Shown: positions 33,753-43,250, counted from the stretch's first letter. The stretch: 64,000 bases of DNA from an uncultured Elusimicrobiales bacterium (GCA_910576915.1 CAJTJT010000006.1:1-64000); one strand, 5' to 3'. Made by a program: numbers and translations. The notes: generated from the sequence alone by a model not told the origin.

Positions 33753-33783
33753 ACTGCCGTCCCGTGGGACGGCAGTTTTTTTA
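33753..33783 (+). terminator. Terminator after the ankyrin gene
   Basis: A perfect stem ACTGCCGTCC/GGACGGCAGT with a 4-nt loop and seven T. Confidence 0.9.
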
Positions 33784-33857
33784 TAAAGCCGCATGGCGGG
33801 TGAGATTTACAAAACAGATTATTTTTTGTTACACTTCTGTATATTCAAAGGAGATAT

Positions 33858-34877
33858 ATGAAAAAATTTTTATTTTTGGGGATACTTTTTATCCTTCCGT
33901 TGGGTATTAGCTCACAAGAAGTTGTGCTGGAGCAGGAACAAATCCGCCGGGCGGGCTCCTATGAAGTGCGCCAACTCCATAAAGGTATTTTGCCTTATCT
34001 TATTTTTGAAGGCAAGCGTTCTATTACCGTGTTGCCGGAGGCTCTTTTTGATGATCCGTTTAACCAACTTGCCTATTCGGCCGAGATGGAGGCCGCTATC
34101 TGGCAGGTGGAAGAAATTACCTATGCACATTTTGTGCAGGGATGGAACGTGTGGCGCGAGGCTGCCAATAAATACCTGCCCCAAAAATATCAGCTGCCGG
34201 ATCTATCGTTCCATCTGGCGGAAGATATTTTAATCGGAGGGACCTCCCCCAAAATGGAGGAGGATGCCTTTACCGTACATTTGGTTGCCCGGTTCCCTTC
34301 CATTTGGGTGCGGCATGCGGGATCTTATACGTCTTACGCAGACAGAATTGAACTAGTGTGGCCCATTCATTTACTCAAATACTTGATGTTTACGGATACC
34401 GACCCGTTCCAGCGTGCTTTGACGGAGGGGGAATACCGTAATATGATTTGCAACATCGTGGCGGGGCCCAACGATTATTGGGATAATCTGATTCTCCGGG
34501 GGACCAAGATAGAAGATGTGCACTGGAGAAACCGTTTCCGTCCGATGAAGCCGGAAGAGGAAAAATGTTTAAACATCTTGCCCTCCCTGCCGGCCCAGGA
34601 TTGGGTTTATGAAGGTCCTTTTGCTTGGGATAAGCAGCATACCATGTTGCATGAATGGGGGCATTTCTTTGGTTTTGGGCATATAGATAACTCCATTATG
34701 TCTACGGGGCAAAAACGGGACGGAACCCAGGTAAAACCCACAGAACAGGACGGTTTGCGCCTGGCCACGTTGGTTTGCTGGCATTATAACCAGCAAGCCG
34801 GGAAAGAGGTTTGTGTGCCGCAAGTAAAATCTGTTAAGCACGAAAAAGCGGACTTGGTTTTGAAAGGCAAATCTTAA
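33858..34877 (+). CDS. Secreted zinc metalloprotease (metzincin-type)
   Basis: A signal peptide (MKKFLFLGILFILPLGISS) and a catalytic region with HEWGHFFGFGH (zinc ligands His265, His269, His275; catalytic Glu266) followed by SIMST, a Met-turn-like segment. This HExxHxxGxxH plus Met pattern marks metzincins; I cannot assign a subfamily. 339 aa. AAAGGAGATAT precedes the ATG. Monocistronic, followed by the pilin 4 cassette. Expected to act outside the inner membrane. Confidence 0.85.
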   Translation: MKKFLFLGILFILPLGISSQEVVLEQEQIRRAGSYEVRQLHKGILPYLIFEGKRSITVLPEALFDDPFNQLAYSAEMEAAIWQVEEITYAHFVQGWNVWREAANKYLPQKYQLPDLSFHLAEDILIGGTSPKMEEDAFTVHLVARFPSIWVRHAGSYTSYADRIELVWPIHLLKYLMFTDTDPFQRALTEGEYRNMICNIVAGPNDYWDNLILRGTKIEDVHWRNRFRPMKPEEEKCLNILPSLPAQDWVYEGPFAWDKQHTMLHEWGHFFGFGHIDNSIMSTGQKRDGTQVKPTEQDGLRLATLVCWHYNQQAGKEVCVPQVKSVKHEKADLVLKGKS

Positions 34878-34922
34878 TTCTGGTTATCTTTTACACTTAA
34901 AAAACGGGAACGGCCTTTGGGC

Positions 34923-34950
34923 TTGACCCGTTTTTTTTTTTTGATAACAT
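34923..34950 (+). promoter_or_regulatory. T-tract promoter of pilin 4
   Basis: TTGACC (34923-34928), CG, 12 T (34931-34942), TGATAACAT with -10 at 34945-34950; spacer 16 bp. Confidence 0.7.
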
Positions 34951-34973
34951 GGGGAAAGTTCCAATAATGTTGT

Positions 34974-35047
34974 GATTCCGGAATGTTGTAATTCGGAATC
35001 TGTTGTTATAAAAAGGAATTGGATTCCGTATAGAAACGCTACGGAAT
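34974..35047 (+). repeat. Two-hairpin element in the pilin 4 leader
   Basis: GATTCCG/CGGAATC (34974-35000) and ATTCCGTA/TACGGAAT (35023-35047), the same layout as in the pilin 2 and pilin 5 leaders. Confidence 0.65.
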
Positions 35048-35075
35048 GACTTTTGTGTAAGGGGGAATATGTCCT

Positions 35076-35681
35076 ATGTGTCAAAAAGTTGTCATCCCGG
35101 CACGCTGCGTGCCGCCAGCCCCGGGAGCCAGGCCGGTTAATAAAGGTTTTACGCTAATCGAGCTGTTAGTCGTTGTATTAATTATTGGTATCTTAGCTGC
35201 TATTGCTGTGCCCCAGTATGAAAGAGCAGTTTGGCGCAGCCGCAACGCGGGGCTTAAATCCCTTTTAAAGACGTTAGCTTCCGCGCAGGAGGCATATTAT
35301 ATGGCTAACGGCGCGTATGCCACGCAATTTGAGCAGCTGGATATAGATTTTCCACTTAAAAAGGGCTCGGGCGGCTGGGGCGCCTGCCGGCTTGCTACCG
35401 ACGGATCCGCCGATTCTGTGCGGGTGGGGGATAATATGCAACTTATTTTAGGTAATTATGCTGGCGTTAGTTCTGTTTTTGCGGTCTGGACGGAGGGAAA
35501 ATATAAATGTACTGGGTTTTCAATTAGAAGCAGTCTGGATGAAACAAAACGATTAGAGTGTCTAGAAACACGTAATGGAACAAACACTATTAAACCGGGT
35601 GAGTTTTGTATAAATGTGGAGCACGGCGTATTAGAGTATGAAGGAAATTCAATGTCAGCTAGTAGATATGTTTTACCTTGA
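35076..35681 (+). CDS. Type IV pilin / pseudopilin (pilin 4)
   Basis: A long leader of 24 residues ends in the cleavage Gly before FTLIELLVVVLIIGILAAIAV. The leader includes VVIPARCVP, translated from a palindromic repeat (CGGCACGC/GCGTGCCG). The head is larger than in the other pilins (201 aa in all), has four Cys, and differs in sequence; YYMANGAYATQFEQLDIDF replaces the usual YPPD segment. GGGGGAATATGTCCT precedes the ATG. Convergent with asnS. Confidence 0.9.
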   Translation: MCQKVVIPARCVPPAPGARPVNKGFTLIELLVVVLIIGILAAIAVPQYERAVWRSRNAGLKSLLKTLASAQEAYYMANGAYATQFEQLDIDFPLKKGSGGWGACRLATDGSADSVRVGDNMQLILGNYAGVSSVFAVWTEGKYKCTGFSIRSSLDETKRLECLETRNGTNTIKPGEFCINVEHGVLEYEGNSMSASRYVLP

Positions 35682-35701
35682 AATTTTTCTGTCTATATAT
35701 T

Positions 35702-35739
35702 AAAACCCCGCGCCTTATGTTGGCGCGGGGTAAATTTTT
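35702..35739. terminator. Bidirectional terminator between pilin 4 and asnS
   Basis: CCCCGCGCC/GGCGCGGGG stem with flanking A and T runs. Confidence 0.8.
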
Positions 35740-35775
35740 GCTTACCGCCGGGAATTCCGGCTGTTTGGCGTTGGG

Positions 35776-37074
35776 TTACGGATGAATTTTATCCATCATG
35801 CGCGGGAACGGAATCGTTTCGCGTACGTGTTGCAGGCCGCAAATCCAGCGCACCATGCGTTCAATGCCCATCCCAAAGCCGGAGTGCGGCACGCTGCCGT
35901 AGCGGCGCAAGTCCAGGTACCAGCTGTAACCTTCGGGGTCGAGGCCCTGTTCCTTAATGCGGGCCAAAAGCGCGTCGTAGTCGGCTTCTCTTTCGCTGCC
36001 GCCGATAATTTCACCCGCGCCTTCGGGGCCGATAACGTCCACGGCCAGCACTACTTTGGGGTTTTTCGGGTCGCGCTTCATGTAGAAGGCTTTGATGGCG
36101 GCCGGGTAGCGGTGAATCATAATCGGCGTGTCGTAATCTTCGCCGAGTAAGGTTTCTTCGTCGCCGCCGATATCTCCGCCCCATTCGGTGTTGTTGCCTT
36201 TTTTGTGCAAAATTTCAATCGCGTCCGTGTAATCAATGCGCGGAAATTTCTTTTCTACCGTGGCCTGGAGTTTGGTTGTATCGCGTTCGAGCACTTTCAA
36301 GTCGTCGGCGCGGTTTTTTAACACTTGGCCGACGATGTATTTGATAAAGTCTTCGGCCAGGTCCATGTTGTCGTCCAAATCGTTATAAGCCACTTCGGGT
36401 TCCACCATCCAAAATTCGGTCAAATGGCGGCGGGTTTTGCTTTTTTCGGCGCGGAACGTGGGGCCGAAGCAGAACGTTTTGCCCAGGGCCATGGCCGAGG
36501 CTTCGCCGTACAGCTGTCCGCTTTGAGAGAGGAACGCTTTTTCGCCGAAGTAATCGGTTTCAAACAGCGTGCTGGTGCCTTCGCAGGCGGCGGGGGTTAA
36601 AATCGGCGAGTCGGAAAGGACGAAGCCGTTTTTATGGAAGTATTCGCGGATGGCGAAAATGATTTCGTCGCGGATTCTTAAAATAGCCGTCTGTTTGGCC
36701 GAGCGCAGCCACAAATGGCGGTGCTGCATCAAAAATTCCGGCCCGTGTTCTTTGGGGGAAATGGGGTAATCTTTGGCCATTTGCACCACTTCCAGGTTGG
36801 TTACGCCGAGCTCAAAGCCGAGCGGGGAGCGTTTATCTTCGCGCACGGTGCCGGTAACGATGATGGAAGATTCCTGCGTTACTTTGTCGGCCAGGTCAAA
36901 AAGTTCGGGGGAAACGTCCCCTTTAAATAGTACGCACTGGATGATGCCGCTGCCGTCGCGCAGCTGCAAAAAGTGGAGTTTGCCGCTGGAGCGTTTATTG
37001 TACAGCCAGCCTTTTAAAGTGATTTCTTGGCCCAGGTATTGGCCAACGTCTTTAACGCGAATTTTGCTAGACAT
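35776..37074 (-). CDS. asnS: Asparaginyl-tRNA synthetase
   Basis: A class IIb synthetase: N-terminal OB fold (ITLKGWLYNKRSSGKLHFLQ region), motif 2 around FGPTFRAEKSKTRRHLTEFW, and motif 3 GFGMGIERMVRWICG. The FRAEKSKTRRHLTEF block indicates AsnRS, and a separate aspS is present. 432 aa. Monocistronic on the minus strand. Upstream (37075-37290) is AT-rich with no gene that I can support. Confidence 0.95.
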   Translation of the reverse strand: MSSKIRVKDVGQYLGQEITLKGWLYNKRSSGKLHFLQLRDGSGIIQCVLFKGDVSPELFDLADKVTQESSIIVTGTVREDKRSPLGFELGVTNLEVVQMAKDYPISPKEHGPEFLMQHRHLWLRSAKQTAILRIRDEIIFAIREYFHKNGFVLSDSPILTPAACEGTSTLFETDYFGEKAFLSQSGQLYGEASAMALGKTFCFGPTFRAEKSKTRRHLTEFWMVEPEVAYNDLDDNMDLAEDFIKYIVGQVLKNRADDLKVLERDTTKLQATVEKKFPRIDYTDAIEILHKKGNNTEWGGDIGGDEETLLGEDYDTPIMIHRYPAAIKAFYMKRDPKNPKVVLAVDVIGPEGAGEIIGGSEREADYDALLARIKEQGLDPEGYSWYLDLRRYGSVPHSGFGMGIERMVRWICGLQHVRETIPFPRMMDKIHP

Positions 37075-37291
37075 ATATTCCTCTTAACGATAAGAAATAG
37101 GGTACTTATTTATTTTATCTTTTTACGGGGGAAAAGGGAAATAGGCAGTGCTCTTTTTTGTAAAATAAAAAAGCGGGAGGGGGCGTCGGATTGTTAGGAA
37201 ACAGCGGTATATACCCGAATGCTGTATGTGCTTTAAAACGTAATACTACGTCGGGAAAAATAAAAAATATTTTTCTTTTTGTTTTTTATTA

Positions 37292-37300
37292 TGCTATAAT
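37292..37300 (+). promoter_or_regulatory. Extended -10 promoter for tRNA-Ala
   Basis: TGCTATAAT, a perfect extended -10, 45 nt before the tRNA; the -35 region is T-rich without a clear hexamer. Confidence 0.55.
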
Positions 37301-37345
37301 AAATATGTCAGAAGTAAGCCCAGTAACAAAAAATACCGATTTTTC

Positions 37346-37421
37346 GGGCGTGTAGCTCAGCTGGGAGAGCGCCTCGTTCGCAACGAGGAGGTCGTCGGTT
37401 CGATCCCGATCACGTCCACCA
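37346..37421 (+). tRNA. tRNA-Ala (anticodon CGC)
   Basis: A complete 76-nt cloverleaf. Acceptor GGGCGTG pairs with CACGTCC, including the G3-U70 wobble that identifies alanine tRNAs. The anticodon loop TTCGCAA gives CGC (reads GCG). T-arm GTCGGTTCGATCCCGAT; CCA is encoded at 37419-37421. Followed directly by a terminator. Confidence 0.97.
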
Positions 37422-37424
37422 TTT

Positions 37425-37451
37425 AAAACCCTGCGAAAGCGGGGTTTTTAA
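37425..37451 (+). terminator. Terminator after tRNA-Ala
   Basis: AAAACCC.GC/GCGGGGTTTT hairpin with a GAAA loop and T run. Confidence 0.85.
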
Positions 37452-37520
37452 ATTTTATACCGGGTAGCGAGTGGAGCTTTTTTCCGAATCAAGTCCCTCA
37501 AAAAATCGTTTTCTCGTACC

Positions 37521-37549
37521 TTGTTTTTTCAAAACTAATAGCCTATAAT
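37521..37549 (+). promoter_or_regulatory. Promoter of the LIM-like zincin gene
   Basis: TTGTTT (37521-37526), a 17-bp spacer, and a perfect TATAAT (37544-37549), 32 nt before the ATG. Confidence 0.65.
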
Positions 37550-37581
37550 TAAATATATTGTTTTTAGTTATAGGAGCCTAT

Positions 37582-40050
37582 ATGTATAAATGGTTAGGGG
37601 TAGTGTGTGCCGTTGTATTGTGCCCGGGCCTCGCAGGCGCGTGGGGGTTGTTGCCCCAGTGCGTAACGCGCGGCCAGGATGGGACGACCAAGTGGCAGTC
37701 GTGTCTTGGGGAGTCGTTTGTAACGGCGGGTTCCGTGCCGTGTTTAAACGTAAACGTGCACGATGAAAAAAACCGTTCCGGAGCGGAAGGAGCCGCCCTG
37801 CGGAGCGATTTGCGCGGTTCGTTTCAAAAAGCGTTTGACTCGTGGATAAACGCCGTCCGCGGGACGATTAAATCCTCCGGCCGCGAAGCCGAATTTGCCG
37901 ATTTTTTGCAGTCTTTTCCCTCCGCCTTAGAAGTTCGCGTTCCGGGCGCAACGCCCATACCTGCCGCGCAACCGCAGCAAACTTCCAAACGCCGCGGTAA
38001 AAAAGCTCCGGCTCCCGCCGCTCCGGCCCGTCCTGTTTCTACAGCTAAAACGTGTATGAACGTGACGGTAAACGTCGGCTGGGAACATGGTTATGAATGG
38101 CACACCTGTGCGGACGCCAATCCGGTTAAGAGCGTTATCAACTGGTATACGCATTACTTTTGGTATCATGATCCGAATGCCGGCCTGCAGTCTTTTTCCA
38201 CGACAGGGAATAATTGTCATGACAATCCAAAAGTGCTTGCCCATGAAATCGGGCACCTATTGGGTTTGGCTGATTTGTATTGGAATAAGTTGGAAAGGAA
38301 GTCCAACGAGCAGGTGATTGGGCAGGATTTTTCACTTTTGCGGATGGGTATTTCTAGCAGTACCATGGAACGTTCTTCCATTATGGGCGCCGCCAACAGA
38401 CAACTCATGGGCTGCGACGATGTGGACGCTCTTATTAACATGGCGGATTTAGTGGCCGCCAAACGGGGTAACGTTTCGCCTCGCGTTAAAAACGGCTGGA
38501 AAAGTTTTTGCCCCAACTATTCCTCTTTTAGCTATGCTTACGGACAGCCGTATAAAACGGCGGAAGAATACGAGCAAAACAAAAAACGTATTGAAGCGGT
38601 TTTGTTTTTTGAAAAATCCTTTCTGCCGTGGTATCAAGAATCTGACCGTTTGCAAGCCGAAATAGGTAAATTGGAGAAGCGTTTGAATAATGCGCCCCGC
38701 CCGTTGACGACGGCTGATTTGATGGATTCGGCCAAGCTGAATTATTTGAATGATCGCCAAAGACAGGTGGGGGAATTGTATGTGCTTTTGGAGCGTCCTG
38801 ACGGCAAAGTATCTATTTTAGATCAATATAACAAAATGTTGGCGGAGGTAAATAAACATGCCTCTATTGCGCCCGGAACGCCTTTGTATGACCAGCAAGT
38901 TTTGGCAGGGTATACACCGTTCGAAAGGCATTTAATGGATGCCGTCGCCAAACAGCCTCATCACTGCGTGGTGTGTGACCAGTTGATTCCGGCGGACGAA
39001 GAGGTGTTCAGTAAATCCTGGGGCCATTCTCTGTATCTGCACAGCAGCTGTGCAAAAAAGGGCGCACGCACAAGCCAAATTTCCGCTTATGCCCGAAAAT
39101 ACGGTTACGACCGCGAAAGAACCGCCGCTCCCGCGCAGACGTACAGCCAGCTTCGCGCCAAAGCCCTGACCGAAGGTATTCATGTGGACGTGCCTGGCGT
39201 TGATTTGCCTCTTCCTGCGCGGAAACCGGTTTTGGCGTCGGCGAAGGCCGCTTCCTCTCTGGACGCGCCTGCGGCAACTCCGCGCGTTTCTGTCCCGGCG
39301 TCTAAATCTGCTGCAAAAACTCCGGCAAAACGGACGGAAACCCCGGTGGCAAAGGACCAATTTTCGGAAACCGCGCTTGCGGGCCGTCCGCGTGCACAGG
39401 TAAAAGGATTACCTACGCCGCCGGTTACAACTTCGTCGGAAACGCCCGCTCCGGCCAAATCTGCAAAACTTGTCTGCGCCATTTGCGGCAAAAAAATTGC
39501 AAGCGAAGCGGACGCTTATATTCCGCCGGAAAAATCCCGCGGCCCGGTGCATAAACATTCGGAATGCGCTTTTAAGTATTTTGCGCGGTTCTACTCGGTG
39601 GATAACGCCAGTTTGGAACGGTACGGGAAGTATTACTTTTTAAACGAACCGTCTGGCGTGACGGCGGCCAAAGGGCTGATGAAAAAGCTGGGTCTTACGC
39701 CGGAGGAAGTGAATACGTATGCGGCGGCTTCGCGTGAAGCGGCGCGCGTAAAAGCGCAAGAGCAGCGTGAATCGTTGGACCGCGCCAAAAAGTGGGACGA
39801 ATTAAAGGCCGCTTATGAGAGTGCCTGTTCGGGCGCATACGTAAAAGTGTCGCAGGCCGATAAAGAGCGGTTTATTTACAATAACCGCGTAACGCTCAAT
39901 GCCATCCGCCGGAAACAGAAGGCAAATAAAAAGCTGACGAAGAAAGAGCGGCTGGTATGGCAGAACTATCAAAATATGATGGCCAGTGCGGAAAAGCAGC
40001 GACAGTGTGAAGAAGCCGCCGCGGCCTGGAAAGCCTTTAGCGGCAAATAA
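37582..40050 (+). CDS. Secreted zincin with two half-LIM-like zinc motifs
   Basis: A signal peptide (MYKWLGVVCAVVLCPGLAGA) and a peptidase region with HEIGHLLGLAD (His221, Glu222, His225, Asp231) followed by SSIMGA, a Met-turn candidate. HExxHxxGxxD recalls snapalysin-type metzincins. Beyond a coiled-coil segment (about 340-400) there are two CX2C...HX2-4C motifs: CVVC with C490 and CAIC with C662, spaced like one zinc site of a LIM domain, joined by Ala/Pro-rich linkers. A Lys/Glu-rich helical C-terminus ends the protein. 822 aa. AGGAG lies 5 nt before the chosen ATG. Role unknown; a surface or secreted protease is likely. Confidence 0.82.
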   Translation: MYKWLGVVCAVVLCPGLAGAWGLLPQCVTRGQDGTTKWQSCLGESFVTAGSVPCLNVNVHDEKNRSGAEGAALRSDLRGSFQKAFDSWINAVRGTIKSSGREAEFADFLQSFPSALEVRVPGATPIPAAQPQQTSKRRGKKAPAPAAPARPVSTAKTCMNVTVNVGWEHGYEWHTCADANPVKSVINWYTHYFWYHDPNAGLQSFSTTGNNCHDNPKVLAHEIGHLLGLADLYWNKLERKSNEQVIGQDFSLLRMGISSSTMERSSIMGAANRQLMGCDDVDALINMADLVAAKRGNVSPRVKNGWKSFCPNYSSFSYAYGQPYKTAEEYEQNKKRIEAVLFFEKSFLPWYQESDRLQAEIGKLEKRLNNAPRPLTTADLMDSAKLNYLNDRQRQVGELYVLLERPDGKVSILDQYNKMLAEVNKHASIAPGTPLYDQQVLAGYTPFERHLMDAVAKQPHHCVVCDQLIPADEEVFSKSWGHSLYLHSSCAKKGARTSQISAYARKYGYDRERTAAPAQTYSQLRAKALTEGIHVDVPGVDLPLPARKPVLASAKAASSLDAPAATPRVSVPASKSAAKTPAKRTETPVAKDQFSETALAGRPRAQVKGLPTPPVTTSSETPAPAKSAKLVCAICGKKIASEADAYIPPEKSRGPVHKHSECAFKYFARFYSVDNASLERYGKYYFLNEPSGVTAAKGLMKKLGLTPEEVNTYAAASREAARVKAQEQRESLDRAKKWDELKAAYESACSGAYVKVSQADKERFIYNNRVTLNAIRRKQKANKKLTKKERLVWQNYQNMMASAEKQRQCEEAAAAWKAFSGK

Positions 40051-40063
40051 AAAGAATCTGATA

Positions 40064-40093
40064 AAAACGCCCCGCAAAAAAGCGGGGCGTTTT
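40064..40093 (+). terminator. Terminator after the LIM-like zincin gene
   Basis: AAAACGCCCCGC/GCGGGGCGTTTT with an A-rich loop, T run following. Confidence 0.85.
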
Positions 40094-40169
40094 GCGTGGG
40101 GGGAAAAGTCCGGTTTTACCCGTACGGCCGGGTTTGGTTTGCCTCCGTGTCAAACGCGTTTCAAAATGC

Positions 40170-40182
40170 TAAAATTATCTAT
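40170..40182 (+). promoter_or_regulatory. Extended -10 promoter of hisS, likely leaderless
   Basis: TGCTAAAAT (hexamer 40170-40175) ends 7 nt before the hisS ATG and no ribosome site is visible. Confidence 0.45.
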
Positions 40183-41412
40183 ATGGCTAAACTAGTAAGA
40201 GGGTTCCGCGATATTTTTGAACCCCAATCCAAAAATTTTACCGAATTGGAAAACTGCGCCCGCGGCGTGTTTTCCCTCTACGGTTTTGGCGAATTAAGAC
40301 TGCCGACCGTGGAACTCAAGGAACTTTTCATTAAGTCCACCGGCGAGACGACCGATATCGTACAAAAAGAAATGTACGCGTTTGAAGACGCCGGTCACCG
40401 CCAGCTGGCTATCCGTCCCGAAGGCACTCCCGGTGTGGTGCGCGCGTATCTGGAAAATAATTTCACGCAAAACGCGCCCGTGCAAAAACTTTATTACATC
40501 GGCAACATGTTCCGCGCGGAACGCCCGCAGGCGGGCCGCTACCGCGAGTTTGAACAAATCGGCGCGGAATATTTGGGCAACTCCGCCCCGGCGGCCGACG
40601 CGGAAGTGATTTTGATGTTAAAAGACATCGTGTCCAAATTCGGCGCGAAAAATTACAAAGTCAAAATCAACAGTCTGGGGTGCGACAAATGCCGCCCGCT
40701 TTACCGCCAGGCGCTGATTGATTTTCTGTCTAAAGAAAAAGACACGCTGTGCGAAAACTGCCAAACGCGCTTGGAAAAAAACCCCTTGCGCGTACTGGAT
40801 TGCAAAATTGACGGCGCGCGCTTTGCGGGCCGTGTTCCCACCATGCAACTGTGCCCGGAATGCCAGGCGCACTTCGACGAAGTGCAGGCACTTCTCAAAG
40901 GAAAAATCGATTTTGAAGTGGATCCCATGCTCGTGCGCGGGCTGGATTATTATTCCCGCACGGTGTTTGAATTTCAGGCGGGGGACGTTTCCCAAAACGC
41001 GATTGCCGCCGGCGGCCGTTACGACACGCTTGTAAAAAATATGGGCGGCCCGGCCACTCCGGCCATCGGCTGGGCGATGGGCGCCGAACGCGTGATTATG
41101 GCCCGCGGCGAAGTGCCTGCCGAAAAAGCCAAAAGCGTGTATTTCGTATCCATGGATAAATCCTGCAACGAAACGGCTTTTAATTTGATGCAAGCCCTGC
41201 GCGAAGCGGGCGTGCGCACCGAAGGCGGCCTTTTTGACAAAAACATCAAAGGCCAAATGAAACAGGCCGACCGCTGCGGCGCGTCTTACGCGCTTATTTT
41301 GGGTACGGACGAACTGGCCGCGCGCGAAGTGACTTTGAAAGACTTGCAAAGCGGCGAACAAAAACGGATTTCTTTTGACGTTTTAACTGACGAGGTAAAA
41401 AAACTTTTATGA
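40183..41412 (+). CDS. hisS: Histidyl-tRNA synthetase
   Basis: Class II synthetase: motif 1 region VRGFRDIFEPQSKNF, motif 2 YYIGNMFRAERPQAGRYREF, the histidine-A signature VRGLDYYSRTVFEF and motif 3 (PAIGWAMGAERVIM). 409 aa. The start MAKLVRG is supported by family alignment from memory and by the promoter position. Its stop overlaps the aspS start by 4 nt. Confidence 0.96.
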   Translation: MAKLVRGFRDIFEPQSKNFTELENCARGVFSLYGFGELRLPTVELKELFIKSTGETTDIVQKEMYAFEDAGHRQLAIRPEGTPGVVRAYLENNFTQNAPVQKLYYIGNMFRAERPQAGRYREFEQIGAEYLGNSAPAADAEVILMLKDIVSKFGAKNYKVKINSLGCDKCRPLYRQALIDFLSKEKDTLCENCQTRLEKNPLRVLDCKIDGARFAGRVPTMQLCPECQAHFDEVQALLKGKIDFEVDPMLVRGLDYYSRTVFEFQAGDVSQNAIAAGGRYDTLVKNMGGPATPAIGWAMGAERVIMARGEVPAEKAKSVYFVSMDKSCNETAFNLMQALREAGVRTEGGLFDKNIKGQMKQADRCGASYALILGTDELAAREVTLKDLQSGEQKRISFDVLTDEVKKLL

Positions 41413-43157
41413 AGAGAACCAATTACTGCGGCGACGTAACCGCGGCCCTGTTGGGCACCAAACAAACTTTATGCGGCTGGGTAAACAGCTACCGCAACCA
41501 CGGCGGCGTGCTGTTTATCGACTTGCGCGACCGCAGCGGCGTCTGCCAAGTGGTTGTGGAACCGACGAGCCCGTTTTTTGAACTGGCTTATACGCTTCGC
41601 AACGAATACGTGGTGGAAGTGACGGGTACCGTCAAACGCCGCATCGAAGGCGCGGTCAACCCGAATATGAAAACGGGCGAAATTGAAGTGTTGGCGGAAG
41701 ATTTAAAACTGCTTAACACCTCCATTCCCTTGCCGTTTGACGTGGAAAAATCCCGCTCCGTGGCGGAAGAAATCCGCTTGAAATACCGCTATCTGGATTT
41801 GCGCAACCCCAAAATGTTTGCCAACCTCCACCTGCGCCATAAAATTATGCAGGCCGCCCGCCGCTATCTGGACGCGAACGGCTTTATCGAAGTGGAAACC
41901 CCGGTTTTAACGCGTTCCACGCCCGAAGGCGCGCGCGACTACCTGGTGCCGTCCCGCGTGCACCACGGGGAATTTTACGCGCTTCCGCAGAGCCCCCAAA
42001 TGTTCAAACAAACCTTGATGGCCAGCGGTATCGACCGTTATTTCCAGCTCGCGCGCTGCTTCCGCGATGAAGACCTCCGCGCCGACCGCCAGCCCGAACA
42101 TACGCAAATCGATATGGAAATGTCTTTCGTAACGATTGACGATATCCACGAAATTGTGGAAGGGCTTGTGAAAGAAATTTTCAAAACCGCCGGCAAAGAT
42201 TTAAAAACGCCTTTTGCCAAATTGCCGTTTGCCGAAGCCATGGACCGTTTCGGTTCCGACAAGCCGGACTTGCGCTATACCCTGGAAATTAAAAACGTGG
42301 GCAACATCTTTGCCAACACGGGTTTTAAAGTGTTTAAAGAAGTCCTGGCCGCCGGCGGCGCGATTTACGCCGTGCGCGGCGAAAAAGGCGCGGAACACTC
42401 CCGCAGTTATTTTGACAAGCTGACCGAACTCGCCAAGAAAAACGGCGCCAAAGGCCTGGTGTGGCTGAAAGTGAAAGGGGACGCGTTTGAAGGCCCGTCC
42501 GCCAAGTTCTTTACGGCTGAAGAAATGAACGCGTTAAAAGCCGCCGTCGGCGCGCAGGACGGGGACGCCATTTTGGTCGGCAGCGACGTAACGCTGCGCA
42601 CCTGCCAAAACTTTATGGGCGCGATTCGCAAAGAACTCGTCAAAGGCCTGCCGCAAACGACGGACTGGGCTTTTGCGTGGATTACCAACTTCCCGCTCCT
42701 GGAATACATCCCGGAAGAAGACCGCTGGGACGCCGCCCACAACCCCTTCACCGCGGCCGTGGAAGAAGACCTGGAACACCTGGAATCTGACCCGGGTTCC
42801 GTCCGCTCCCACCAGTTCGACCTGGTGCTTAACGGCAACGAACTGGCTTCCGGCTCCGTGCGCAACTGCCGCCGCGACGTGCAGGAACGCATCCTGGCCT
42901 TGATGAAACACTCCAAGGAAGACGCCGCCATCCGCTTCGGCATGCTGTTAAACGCGCTGGAAGCGGGTGCGCCTCCCCACGGTGGCATCGGCCTGGGGCT
43001 GGACCGCATTACCGCGCTTTTGTGCGGCGAAGAGTCCATCCGCGAAGTAATCGCTTTCCCCAAAACGGCGCAGGCCGCCTGCCCGCTGACCGAATCCCCG
43101 AACACGGTGGATGAAATTCAGCTGAAAGAATTGGGAATCGCGATTGTAAAAGAATAA
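41409..43157 (+). CDS. aspS: Aspartyl-tRNA synthetase
   Basis: N-terminal OB fold (LCGWVNSYRNHGGVLFIDLR), motif 1 area, motif 2 FQLARCFRDEDLRADRQPE, the bacterial GAD insertion (about residues 290-410), and motif 3 GIGLGLDRITALL. 582 aa, the bacterial form. Whether it is discriminating or also charges tRNA-Asn cannot be told here, but asnS is present so misacylation would not be needed. Coupled to hisS. Confidence 0.96.
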   Translation: MKRTNYCGDVTAALLGTKQTLCGWVNSYRNHGGVLFIDLRDRSGVCQVVVEPTSPFFELAYTLRNEYVVEVTGTVKRRIEGAVNPNMKTGEIEVLAEDLKLLNTSIPLPFDVEKSRSVAEEIRLKYRYLDLRNPKMFANLHLRHKIMQAARRYLDANGFIEVETPVLTRSTPEGARDYLVPSRVHHGEFYALPQSPQMFKQTLMASGIDRYFQLARCFRDEDLRADRQPEHTQIDMEMSFVTIDDIHEIVEGLVKEIFKTAGKDLKTPFAKLPFAEAMDRFGSDKPDLRYTLEIKNVGNIFANTGFKVFKEVLAAGGAIYAVRGEKGAEHSRSYFDKLTELAKKNGAKGLVWLKVKGDAFEGPSAKFFTAEEMNALKAAVGAQDGDAILVGSDVTLRTCQNFMGAIRKELVKGLPQTTDWAFAWITNFPLLEYIPEEDRWDAAHNPFTAAVEEDLEHLESDPGSVRSHQFDLVLNGNELASGSVRNCRRDVQERILALMKHSKEDAAIRFGMLLNALEAGAPPHGGIGLGLDRITALLCGEESIREVIAFPKTAQAACPLTESPNTVDEIQLKELGIAIVKE

Positions 43158-43172
43158 AATTCCGTGTTTTAC

Positions 43173-43198
43173 AAGCCCCGCGTTTGCGGGGCTTTTTT
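43173..43198 (+). terminator. Terminator after hisS-aspS
   Basis: AAGCCCCGC/GCGGGGCTT hairpin and six T. Confidence 0.9.
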
Positions 43199-43250
43199 GT
43201 GGTGTGGTGCGGGCGGCTAAATAAAAGTGGCGGCCCGTCCTTAATTTGGG

